The notes beneath the pieces are model-generated. The model did not search any database, was not told where the DNA came from, and saw nothing but the letters and a program-made list of their open reading frames with translations. A stretch of 64,000 nt of DNA from assembly GCA_902729315.2 (NCBI GenBank), contig LR746272.1:4064035-4128034 (forward strand), given 5' to 3'. This DNA comes from Spirodela intermedia (Eukaryota; Streptophyta; Magnoliopsida; Alismatales; Araceae). Shown piece by piece: positions 1 to 12,000 of this stretch (the first letter of the stretch is position 1; every line of letters begins with the position of its first letter). The translations under genes were made by a program, and so were the position numbers.

Positions 1-1041
1 CCGATGGAGTAGAAAAATGACGACTTTGCGGCTCTCCGGCGGCTGTCACCCAACAGAGAGGAGCTGGATGGAGGTAGGCCGCATGTTAGGGAGCTTCATC
101 CTCAAGTCCGCGTAGTAAGAGGAGGCTCTTCATCACATCCGGTACTCTCTCAAGAGGTGATGACTCGTCTCCTAGCAGATCGTCCTCTTCTCGATGACAC
201 CTTGTTCATCGATCAATCGGAGATGCTTTACTCGATGGATTCGCGAACCTTTTATTACGAATCATTCAACAATTTTAGTAACAATGCTCCGTGAATCGCA
301 TTAACAAGATTTTCGCTGATGATCCAGCAATTTTGGTGACTTAATCCTTCACTAGCGATCTGCAAGAAAGTCACGATAATCAGATAAAAAAATATGAGTT
401 TTGGCTCTGAGAGGATTTGAATCCACGTCGGTTATCTGCTTGCATGAGAGAGATTGAAATAAGTACTCTAACACCCTCATCAAGTGATGTCATCATGATA
501 TATCTCTATTATAAATAAGGGGTATTGTAGGTATTAAAATCATCGAAGCCTTTCGAAAGAAGGTGTGACACGAGTTTAGTCCCACATCGCTTGTGCACCG
601 AAGTTTTAGGTGAATATATAGTAATATTATATTTACAAGCAAGTCCTTTTCTCCCACGTGTACGACCACTCCTTGCCCAACAACCGACTAGCCACCGATG
701 ACGTAGAAGGGGAGTGGCACACAAGTGCCCCTATTAGCCCTAGCCGCTCAAGCCCTTACTCACGGCTCCTCTCCAACTGCACTTGTGGGCCCAACTAGCT
801 GGCAAATCCCCCTCATTTTGCTATATTTTTATTTTTATTTTTATATCTTTATTTATCTTAAAAATAAGACTGTAAAAATCATATAAATTCATATAAAATC
901 ACATAATTAGCCAAAAATTCATGTTAATCAACTGAAAACTATTTTTCACACTTTAACATAAATATAAGTCTATTTATCATGAGTTAAAGCTAAAACTATA
1001 TTATTTACTAATTATTAACTCATGATAATGAAGACTTATCA
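1..1041 (-). repeat. Athila-like LTR, truncated by window edge (copy 1 of family R1)
   Basis: This stretch matches 62747-63688 closely in the same orientation and 40206-42074 in reverse, with many point differences and small indels. The right edge is sharp at 1041, where all copies share the terminal TTATCA and flanks then diverge. Read on the minus strand the repeat begins TGATAA, as the Athila element at 48996-57929 also does, which is why it is called an LTR on the minus strand. The left part lies outside the window. No open frame of note; internal domain not recognised next to it. Confidence 0.65.
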
Positions 1042-2760
1042 TCATCCTTACCTTGAGTTAGTCTTAAATTAATTATCACCTCCCCTCTATCTCTAGATCA
1101 AGCCAACATCAAGAAGATCAATGCCTTCATTCATGCTCAAGCCAATGTCATGAAGATCAACACCTTAATATGTGCTTAAGCTACCATCAATTGAACAGAA
1201 TTTGGATCAATTCACATTGTTTCCATTTGACGGATCTAAAAAGAGACGATCTTGTGTGCAAGAGAATCATCTTCATTTGGTAAATTTGCTCCTATTTATT
1301 TGAAACTAAATTGTGAGAAATTAGTTTTCCTCAAAAGCTAAAATTTAAGAAGAGAAAAGTGAGAGCTTTCCCAATTGGACCACCTAGAGCCATGAAATCT
1401 AAAATGAGATTTGAGAAAGCTCAAGTTAGTTAGAGTTGTAAAATTTAGTTGGTTGTTGAGTTTGAAATTCAGTGCATAAAATACTAAGAAAATAGTTTAA
1501 CCTAACAATGGAGTCGTTGGAGAGTGATTATAGGTGAAGAGGACTGAACCACTATAACATTGTGGTGTGGTTTTATTGATAATTAAATTTTTGAGTAGAA
1601 TTGTCTAGAGATTCAAGATTTGTGAAAAAAATAAAAGAGGAATTCACCTCCTCCCCTCTACCTCTTTTGATATCATGTCACCACTTAGAATCCAATAAGG
1701 TATAAGATTGACTTGTGAGTGTTTTTTTCCCTATCTCAATATGCGAAGGAACTAAGGACAGAAAAATTAATTAAAGGAAAAAACAAGTTAGTGTCTTGAT
1801 ATTTAGTTGTGTGAGAATAGACCCATGAAATAAAACTATATAAAGGAAATTTGCTGATACCATGAAGGTACCAAGGGTAAGAACCCCTAGTAAGTGGATC
1901 TAGGCTAGTGAATGTTGAGCCTTGTGAAATAGTGCATCGATCGTTGACTGTTGATTATTGTGATGAGCTGAACTAGTCAACTCAACATATGGCAGCCCAC
2001 TTGATCAAAATTGTAAACAATTTAATTCATGCCCTCCCCTTCTAGGTACCTTATTTAATCTACTTTGAGATCAAGAATTACTATTAGACCCCATCTTAGT
2101 TAGAAGATTGGAAAAATCTATTGAGGAGTTCATAAGTGGCTAAGCTCTCTAAAAACCTCCTTCACTAGAGAGCTCAAACTACATCTATTGAAAAGTTAGG
2201 ATGAAAATCTTCATCCAAGCAACCAATCTCAGTGTCTATAAAATCATAGAGATGGGCTGTACATTCTCTCTAAATATCAGATTGACATATCTCATGGAAG
2301 CTAGGAAAGAAATGTTATTCTTAAATAGAAAATATAAAGTGATCAGATCATGATTAGGGTGGTAAACCCCACCCCACCCTACCTTTCTCTATAGTTTGTC
2401 CTCATTTAAGAAAAAAAGTTATGACTCAATTTTTCTAGCAGAAGGGTACGTGAGGATTTTCTAGAAAGGGGGAAAGAAGAATGGGATACCTAAAACGGAT
2501 TCGGGGGAGCTCTTAGGCTGCAACGCTTAGGCCTCATCGGCCGTAGATCTTGGGCCTCCATCGCTGGCAGCGGTCCTATTGTCTTACATCAATATGTCAA
2601 TCTCTGAAATAAATTCTTTGATAACACTTCGTTTATTTGAGGGGTACCCCCGGATCGGGGCCGGTTCAGATTGGACGATTCTACTGGCCACTTCGGCCTC
2701 TAGTAGCGCCCGTGCTACCGATATCCACCCAGCGCTTGGAAAATCGGCTCCGAAAGCAGG
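1042..2760. other. AT-rich intergenic stretch, no recognised gene
   Basis: This stretch is AT-rich up to about 2470, then becomes GC-richer as it approaches the ERGIC3 promoter. There is no open frame over about 75 codons, no tRNA and no recognisable retroelement motif. It could be decayed transposon DNA adjoining the LTR ending at 1041, but nothing specific supports that. Confidence 0.5.
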
Positions 2761-2768
2761 CCGAGTGT

Positions 2769-2840
2769 TGGGCCGGAACTGGGCCCAATCGGTCCACTAA
2801 CTATGTGGGCCGTTTTCACGGGCCCCCATTTGTATAAATA
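2769..2840 (+). promoter_or_regulatory. ERGIC3 core promoter: three TGGGCC site II motifs and TATA box
   Basis: TGGGCC occurs at 2769-2774, 2780-2785 and 2806-2811, followed by TATAAATA at 2833-2840. TGGGCY (site II) elements are known TCP-factor sites common in promoters of plant housekeeping genes. A start of transcription about 25-35 bases after the TATA box would give a 5' UTR of about 205 bases before the ATG at 3070. The start site itself is inferred. Confidence 0.6.
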
Positions 2841-3069
2841 CCAAAGGTGACGGCCGCCGCTGAGACACCCCGAAAATTTCCCCCATCGACGCGGCCTTCG
2901 GGGAGCTGCCGGCGAGCGGAGCCGGCGGTGGAAAGGAGGGAAGGGGGGTGATAGGGAAACCTCTTCGCGATTTCATCTCGCCGTCTCTCTTGATTTCACT
3001 GTTTCAACTTCCCGTCTTCCTCATCTTCTTCTGCGGTCGGGGAGGCCCAGGCGGGTCGCGCCTCGTCAG

Positions 3070-6000
3070 ATGGAGGGGGTCTTTGGGAAGCTGCGGAGTC
3101 TAGATGCCTACCCCAAGATAAACGAGGATTTCTATAGTAGGACGCTCTCTGGCGGGATCATCACCATCGCCTCCTCCGTCGTCATGCTCCTTCTCTTCCT
3201 CTCCGAGCTAGGTGCGCCCAGCGTTTCCCTCCCCCATTTCGCTTTTCTCGGTCCTGTTCCTAGACACGGTCTTCCTTTTCTCGGCCCTGAATTTTATGTC
3301 ATTTCCGATGTCCGTATATTCGATTCCCGTTCTTTCCTCTGAAGATTTTATAATTTTATCTGTGTTGGCTCGATATGCGTTCCTGGGAAGGATGGATTGT
3401 GTGGATTGGAAAGATATAATTTTATAATTTTATGATTTGCATGACATTCTTTAAACGTTAACGAGGAAAGATAAAAATTCAGAGGGGAGATCGTGCCGTT
3501 ACGTTTGAAATACTAGATGAGGTTACATGAATGGTGGCCCATTTTTATATTCAATGGTTATTTAATCTGATCCATCTGGATGCAAGCCGAACGGACCCAT
3601 GCATCATTCAAGTTGTTTAACGCCATAAGATGAAGTGGCAAAACAAAACTGTAAAATTCGTAATTGTATTCATCTTTTCTGATCTCTTTGACGCCATGCT
3701 TGATTCCCACATAAAATTTTCTTGTTTAAAATAGAGACAACATTCTGCTTCCACTAGTGACGTCATTTCAATTATTTTTTATGGTTGCATATATGATTTT
3801 CAGACAGCAGTCAAAAACTAGTTGACCACAACCCAATGACTTGTTCACTTCGTGAAAACGTGTTATTTTAACTTCCTATCCAAGGAGGCAACATGGAAGT
3901 TGTAGATATATCACCTGTAATATTGTCTTCAGACAACTTTACCTATGTCATTCTAGCATGATTGACTTTCAATTGTCTTGAATGTAATCCGCATTTGAGA
4001 ATGTTGATCCAGCCTATCTATTTTTGAATTGAAGCAAGACTAAAGCTTCACCGTGATCAACTACCTCGCCAGTGGGTAGCTGCAGAGATGTCTTTGTCAC
4101 ATGTGCTGTCTGGTTTGGCCCAGCCATACAAGTTTCATAATATGGTTTGATATCTGATGCAGATGTGATCAACCTTGGTTTATAGTGCAGTTTTAAATAA
4201 GGACTAGGATTTTTTTAAAAATGTTTAGCCGAAGCTAATTATTGGATGACTATGAGTCAAAAAGCATGTAACCTCTCATTCCATGTTGTCTTTGACGAGT
4301 TGCAGCATCTCAGATGTAAACACCGGACAGAAAAATATTTTCTTGTTTAAAATGGATAAAAGATGAAGAAAAATATCTCCAAAGCTAAAGTCATTTACTT
4401 ATGATCAAATAAAATTAAATCATGGTTAAAATCATTTTAAGGTTGCAACTCGTTTTTTTACTTAAAACGTTTTTATCTGATCCCATTGCTCTTGTCAAGT
4501 TGTAAGTTAAAATGCTTGGGCTTATTGGATTCTATCAGTTTCTGAATCTTGGGGTAGTTTGTGTCCCCAATATTCTTGTGACGCAGTTGTTAAACGTGCT
4601 CATTGTGCACTGCGGGAAGCGCTATTGCCATTTTCTGTAAGATAAATACCAATGTTCTAAACTCAGAGGGATATGTTAATTGCAAATAGAACTGAAGGCT
4701 GACCACTCTGAGGTTGTTCCAATCATTTGGAATGGCATAATGATTAGTGTGAGGGAAAAGCCACCAAAAATCTCTCCTGGAATCCCTTAAATGGCTAAGT
4801 TTACTTTTTAGCACAACTGAAATCCTTGATTTCTCTTCATGACGCATGTATATCTTATGAAGTCTGTAAGCTATGGTCCTTTTTACATTTTTTATTTTTG
4901 GCTGTTTCTCTGTGGACACTGTAGGAGTATCTTGCACTTTTCAACCGTGAGAATCAATCTTTAATGTGCATCAGAAGTCAATAACAAATTGAATATAGTG
5001 CATCATCTGGTTAAAAGAATATTGATTAATATTATTGAATCTAGCCTGTAGTCCTCTATTAACTAACTATTCCATTTTTTTATTGACTTCATCTATAGAT
5101 TGACTAGTAGATAATCTGTCATCTTCTCTGCCCTATCTTTCTTCAACATAAAAGTATCTTTGGAACATTGAATGTGGACATGAATGGTTCCATTGATTGG
5201 TGGTTTTTCCTTGGGTTATTAGTGGCAGAAACTAAATAATTACCTCCTGAAAGTTTTACATTTATCCCTGAAGCTGGCTGGTCGAATATAACCCTTGGTT
5301 CGATCATTTTTGTAAATATCTTTGGCTCCCAGATGGAGAACCTTTGATTTCCATATTTTCTACGAATCCCCAATTTTTATGGTCACTTTCATGCATCTCA
5401 TCTTATTCTCCGTGATTTCTTTTCTGTTTAAAGCCTGCATCATCCAGTACAAGGGTTTCATATAATCTTGCTTCCAAGTTCCATTGCATTTGTTAATAAG
5501 TTTGGCCTTCTGAATCGAAACCAACTTACAGCAAGTCAAATATTCCTATTATTGTAATCACATACTTATTCTCGTAATAAAAATATGGAACTAAACACAC
5601 CCTTTCCTGCACAAATTGAGTTTTAAACCTTGTCACATATGTTAGGTGTGCATACAGCTTTGACGAAACTATGTTCTATATTACCGTAGTTAACTTATAA
5701 TTAAATGAGTGGAGTATGACAGGGATTTAATGCCATATTTTTCTGTTCAAGGGATTAATAATGATACCATGAGGAATGTTATTACCCTTAGTGTCCGTAT
5801 TTTTTGTCAGATTATTAAAATTTTCGTTATATTGGACTTTCGAATCTTTATTTTTTCCATTGCTTACATTCTTGTTAATTCATTTATGAATCTAAATATA
5901 CATCAAAGTTTTTTATCTTGGACATAGGACTCACAATGAAACAATGATCTTTTGATTGCAGGATTATATATTCACCCCTCTACGGAAACAAAACTTGTTG

Positions 6001-9000
6001 TTGATACTTCAAGAGCGGAAACTCTTCGAATTAATGTAATGTCCATCTTCGATCCTTCATTTTGTGGTTGTCAATATTCCATAGTTCCTTTATCGTTTTT
6101 CTTTTTTCCTTTTTGAGAAATAAACCACTTTCTTCCTTAGGTTTTTTCTAGTCTGGGCATTTACTCTTTTAAGATTTCTTCTGGGTCTTGTATTAGATAA
6201 ACTTTTTTTGTCTACTCTTGTCATTATAATAGCTATGATAGCTATGATAGCTAAAAACATCTTGCATTCAGCTTTGTTAGAGTTGTCTTTCTTTTCACAG
6301 TTTTAGCTTATTTCATGACGGTTGATAACTACGATAGCTATGCTTGATAGTTGTTACATAATTTAGTCATTTCGTTTATATCGTTGCTAGTGCAGTTTGA
6401 TGTGACCTTCCCAGCGCTTGCCTGTAGCATGCTCAGTCTTGATGCATTGGACATCAGTGGAGAAGAGCATCTTGATGTGGTATGCATTGCAAAATATCTT
6501 GATGGCCCATCTTTGCCAATGTTTGTTCTGTTAGAGAAGCATAAGATATCAACTTGTACAATTCTGACCTTTATGATCTTGTGGAAGTTGATTTTTTTTG
6601 TTAATCCTTTTCTATGCAGAAACATGATATAATTAAGAAAAGAATAGATAGCCATGGCAATGTAATTGAAGCTAGACAGGATGGAATTGGTGCGCCCAAG
6701 GTTAGTCCATTTCTTCATCTCTTTGTATGTAATTATTTCCTGGCCTCACACTTACTGAGAGTAGTTACTCTACATTCAGATGCAAAATTATTTGGCATTT
6801 TGGCTGTAAAAATACTGAGCTCAATACAATGAATGCCAGTTTTTAGTAATAGGTAACAAGCTAGAGGCTAGATTATTGTCTCCAAAATCGATGAGTAGTT
6901 TGAGATGTAAAACGGCTTTGTAAGTAATCCTGGTTGAGGACTTCACCACTTGCCATCCAATTGTCATAATTTGTTTACAGGGAAAGAGCTGACTAATGAC
7001 AACATTGGGCAGCTGGAAGCCAAAAATGTGTCAGATTATCTGTGGTTAGATTACATAAAAACGTAATTTTATGTGTCAGATTACACAATGTGTGTGAACA
7101 TTTTGTGGTTTTGTTCAGCGACAGAAGTATGAAAGCAAGAAATATAGACTTTGCTGTCCTTTTACCTCTCCATGCAGTTCATGTCGCTGGAAAAGAGAAG
7201 GGATTCCTGATAGGAATTTCTTCAGTTTAGGACCCCCTATATTATAACCTTACCCACCTCTTTATTGGGTTGTCTTTCATTGTGTCTGATTGTCTTCGGA
7301 AGGGAATTGGATGTCATCATTGAGCAGAAGTCATAGGAATATGGATAGTTGGTAGTAGGCCTATCTAACAGAAAGTGTATGGAATAATTTTCAGGCCTCC
7401 AATGCTCTCCTTTGAAATGAATTTCTGACGTCTTGTGCATGGTTCCCTAAAGCTTACCCATGTCTGCTGGAGAATGCTTTCTATGTATTCTCGTATGAGT
7501 GTGTGTAGCAATTAGCACAAGGCTGTGTTGCTCGAATTTCGTAAGGTCATGGATTAGCGTTGAAGTGTCTAATGATTTATAGGACATAAGTGGAAGAAAT
7601 CTCAGCAGATAAAGTTTCCAAATCAGGTTTCTTCAAAAGCTAAGGTGGGTCATAGAAGAATGGACGACATGTTGTTGTGGCTGTCTTTTTTAAAGTGGAT
7701 GGTACCACACAATTTTCTGATAGTTAAAAGGTTAGAGCGCACAAGTGTGTGAAACTGCACAAACCCCATATGCATAAAAAACGGTGAAGGGATTCGTACT
7801 TCCAGGTTAAGTCCACTACATTGACAATTGTTCTTCTCAGAGTGTACAATGTTTTGGCATAGCATTTACTAACATTAAAAATCACGTAATTCGCTAGGTC
7901 TGAGAACATTTCAGGGAATCATCGGCTAATTCCATCAACCTAGAATGTCTTCTATTAGTTTTAGCCCAACGTACACAGTTGATGAGCAGTCATCTCATTA
8001 TAATGTCTACTTTTTAGTACTTTCTGTATATGATATCCTCTGAATTTGGGCTTTTCTTTATCTGAATAAAAGTAAAACTTACAGAAATTAAAGATTTTGA
8101 GTTTAAGGATGAAAGGAATAAATGTTGAGTTGAGGATGAACGCTAAGAAATGGGTATTCTTCTCAAAGGTTAAAGATAAAAGCTTCAAAGATGGGAAGTG
8201 AAGTGGAAACAAAGTAGTATAAAAGATACGTATTGTTCAAACTACTGATGGCGACCAGGTTTTGAAAGAGACGGCTACAGTGAAAGAGATGATCATTAAC
8301 ATTTTTCTAGAATTCTCTTAAAGGAGAAGAGTTTTGGAGACGCCTGCTTGAGGATGTTATCATGCCTAACGAATTTTGACACTTGTTAATTCTTTCTGTC
8401 ATGATTTCCTTGTGAAAGTCATTGGTAGATCTACACTTTGTTATGGGTTTTCTTGTAATGTTTTGCGTTTTACTTCTAAAAAGTGGTGTCACGTTACCTT
8501 CAAAATAATGAAGATAAATTCTGGGATTGAATGACGGATTTAAGGACGAAACTTGTATTCATCTGCTGGTTTTTACTGAGCTACCTAAGGCTATTGCTGA
8601 TGAGCAAAAATATTTTTATTACTTCAAACTAAGACGCCAGACTGGTCTCACTTAAATTCCTTTACATGGGCAAGTAAATGTTTTTCCTGGATCTTCATCT
8701 TCCTTCCTAACGATTTATCCGAATGTGTGGCTTCATTGTGTTCGTTTACTTCATCATATCATAATCTTTCAATTTTTTCGATAGATTGAAAAACCGTTAC
8801 AAAGACATGGGGGAAGGCTCGAACACAATGAGACCTATTGTGGCTCCTGTTATGGTGCAGAAGTGGTACGTTCACTTTTCCATGTAACCACGATTATTCT
8901 GGTGGCAGATACGTGCTGTTATTCCTTTTATACGTTGAAGAATTACATGATAATAAAAAGGGTTGTAATTAACAAGTGCAGCATTCCAGCTGTTGTGTTC

Positions 9001-12000
9001 CATTTGTTCTTAATGTGAGGTTCGTTCAGTGTGTCAAGTAGTTGTACGACAATATTCTGACATTTGTTTGATAGCTTCATTGTTATCCAGTATTTGAATC
9101 GGGAACAATCCTTTCTGATCTGATTTCAAGGGGGTAATCCAAAGTGTCCTCACTGCTCTTCGAACTTCAAAGAGAAAGAAATTCCCTTTCTTATCCAGAT
9201 TGAATTTTAAGCTCATCGTACTCTCTCCATCTGATGGCCTGTTTTAAGCTACTGAACAATTTAGCCAATTTTAAGCCATCAAAAGTCTAGCACTGAGTGA
9301 GAATATAAGAATAGTGAAGAGAAAAAGTCAGTTCCCTTACTCCTTTCTTTAATTCAGGACTTATCGTAGTCGGCTTATGGTTGAATGAGTGTTTTGATAA
9401 CAACCGTCTGTGTATGAAAAAACTTTCATGACAAATCGTTTTTTTAAATTATAACATTCGAAAATTTAGGCATAAACATATACACATGCATACACACACA
9501 CAGGTGCCCATATGGAGATATATATATATATATATATATACATATTATGTATGTTTGATAGGATTGCCTTATCTGGTATATGGTTGTACCCACCTGCTCA
9601 ACGGTCCAGGTTATCTTACTATGCCATGAAATAGTGTGAGGTTCGTTGGCTACCTTATTAACAGCCTTGCGTACAATGAAGGCAAAATCAGAATAGTTCA
9701 TTTTATCATCCATTTATCATTTTGATCCCAAGAGACTTAGTTCCACGCTTTTATTATCAAATTTTTAATGAAGTATGAAGGCAAGAATTCTAAAACTATT
9801 AAACACTGGTCATTTGTGTTTAGTGGAGTGGCTAATAATCATTATAATTAGGTGAGTTGGATGCACAGCAAGGACCGGGAAATGGTTGGCCAAAAAGACT
9901 GGTCTGTCAGTTCGTCCCTATCTATTTTTATGTAGGCCAGACTGTAGAAAGATTACGGGACAAAAAGGTCATGCTGTATGGTGTACCTTCATACCTCATT
10001 AAAAAAAATTATATGCAAACAGTAGAACTACATGCAGCTAATGGTTTTCACTTTGAACTTCTCACTAACTTTTGTCAGACGGTTTGAGCTACCTAGGCCC
10101 AGCAAATCATTGGAGACCACCCCATAAACTTAACCATCGTTGTCAATATTTAGACTATTACAGTAGGGTGATTCTACTTGTACATGATTGCCTTTGTGTG
10201 TGCTCTCTCCACCTCAGACAGGAATGATTCTGATGTCATTTCATTTGCAGATGATTGTAAATGCTCTTTTATGTCTTTTCTAGGTTTTTTTTTACTTTGC
10301 AATTATGAAACCAAAATACTGGCGAACTATCATTGGTCACAGTTGATGAAAATTACAGATGCTTAACCTTAGCTAATATTTCCTTTCGTATTGCTTTGCT
10401 CTATTTGATTCCCTGCCCTTGCACTTTTTGAATGAAGCAGAGTCTCATGCGATTGTATCTTCAACCATAGTGGTAAAAAAAGTAGAGATCATTTGGTTTT
10501 GAAATCGTTTTTGCCTTCATGCTATGCTGTTATTCTGCCTTTCATTGTGCTTGATACATTTCTACACTTTTTGGCCGATCATTTCAAATATTTTCATCTA
10601 TTCGATTTCTGCAGTCTGACGAGGATTGCTGCAATTCATGTGAAGAAGTACGAGAAGCTTATCGAAAGAAGGGTTGGGGAATGTCAAACCCCGACTTGAT
10701 TGATCAGGTATTTCACAAGGGACTCTCTTTAAAGTCTGATCTGGTAACCAAATTTTATAATGAAATAAACCTCTCAATATGATGTATTGCCTTTACGAAG
10801 TCTAAATTATCTTTAAAATTATGCTCGCACATTGTAAAAGATGATGCCAGCTCCTAGTTTTACTGCAGTTTTTGGGTGATGGAGGACTATAATTTAAAAA
10901 AAAAAATCCATTCCAACGAAGATGAGGATGTTATTAGCAGCCCGATTAGTTTAACAGAAAAGTGTTATTTTCCATCTTTTTTAAGAAACTGGCAGAATCT
11001 AGGTTGCTAAAATTATTGACAGGATTGTTGAAGCTTTTTAGTCACCAACGCGTTTCTTTTTCTTTTTCTGTATTCTACAAACGTCTGGATCTGATTTGAG
11101 GTTGTTATTTCCTTTGTTTCTGTGTCAGACTGGGATCTTGTTACAATTATAGGTGTATCCTATGGTCTTTCACCAGCACAAAGTATAATCAGTATAGAGT
11201 TCCACCACCAAAAAATGAATAGCATGGATAATCACCGGTTAAGAAGAAAAGCACTATGCTTGCAGTACACTTTTTCATAGGAGGGCCTGTGGAGGCTGTC
11301 GTAAGGAAGATTTTTTGATGAAGATTTCAAGCATTAAATAATCCATAAAATGGTATAAATGGGGATGGATCCTAGCTACTTATCAGAGCTTTCAACAATA
11401 CCGTGGAAAACCTGCGAGGTACTGACTTTTTAGAAGCATAATTTGTCCTTCTGTTGAAAATGGTTGAAACCCTAGGCTTTTGGAAGGCAAGTATGGACAG
11501 GTACAGACCTTTTTTTTGGCTGGAGGAATGTTGAACAAAAAATAGAGTAAGAAACAAATTCCTTATTAAACAATCCCCAAGACGTGAGAAGAACATCTCT
11601 TGTTCCCCATAGTATAACAAACAGTGGAGGATGCCAAAAGCGAAAGGCTGCAGCTGCCTGAGCTAACCCAACTGCAAGCCGAGCTGCTAGAGATGCTACT
11701 TTGCCCCCCTCTCTAAACATAAAGAATTGTATGTCATTCCGCAGGAGGAAGTGGTTCGTTATATAGAATGGCTTCAGGCCACTCTCAGTCCATCTGGATA
11801 ATCAAATAATAAACAAATATAGACAACGAAAGCACATAGCCGTCTAGGACACAAAAAACCTTGGAATAATCCATTATGGCACTAGAATTATACCTGGCAG
11901 GAGTTCTACTATTCCTCAATCATCAACAAACAAATCTTTCCTAATGGGCTACCCATAGTACCGTTGTCCACTATTCCATAGGATAATCATAGGCAGACGG

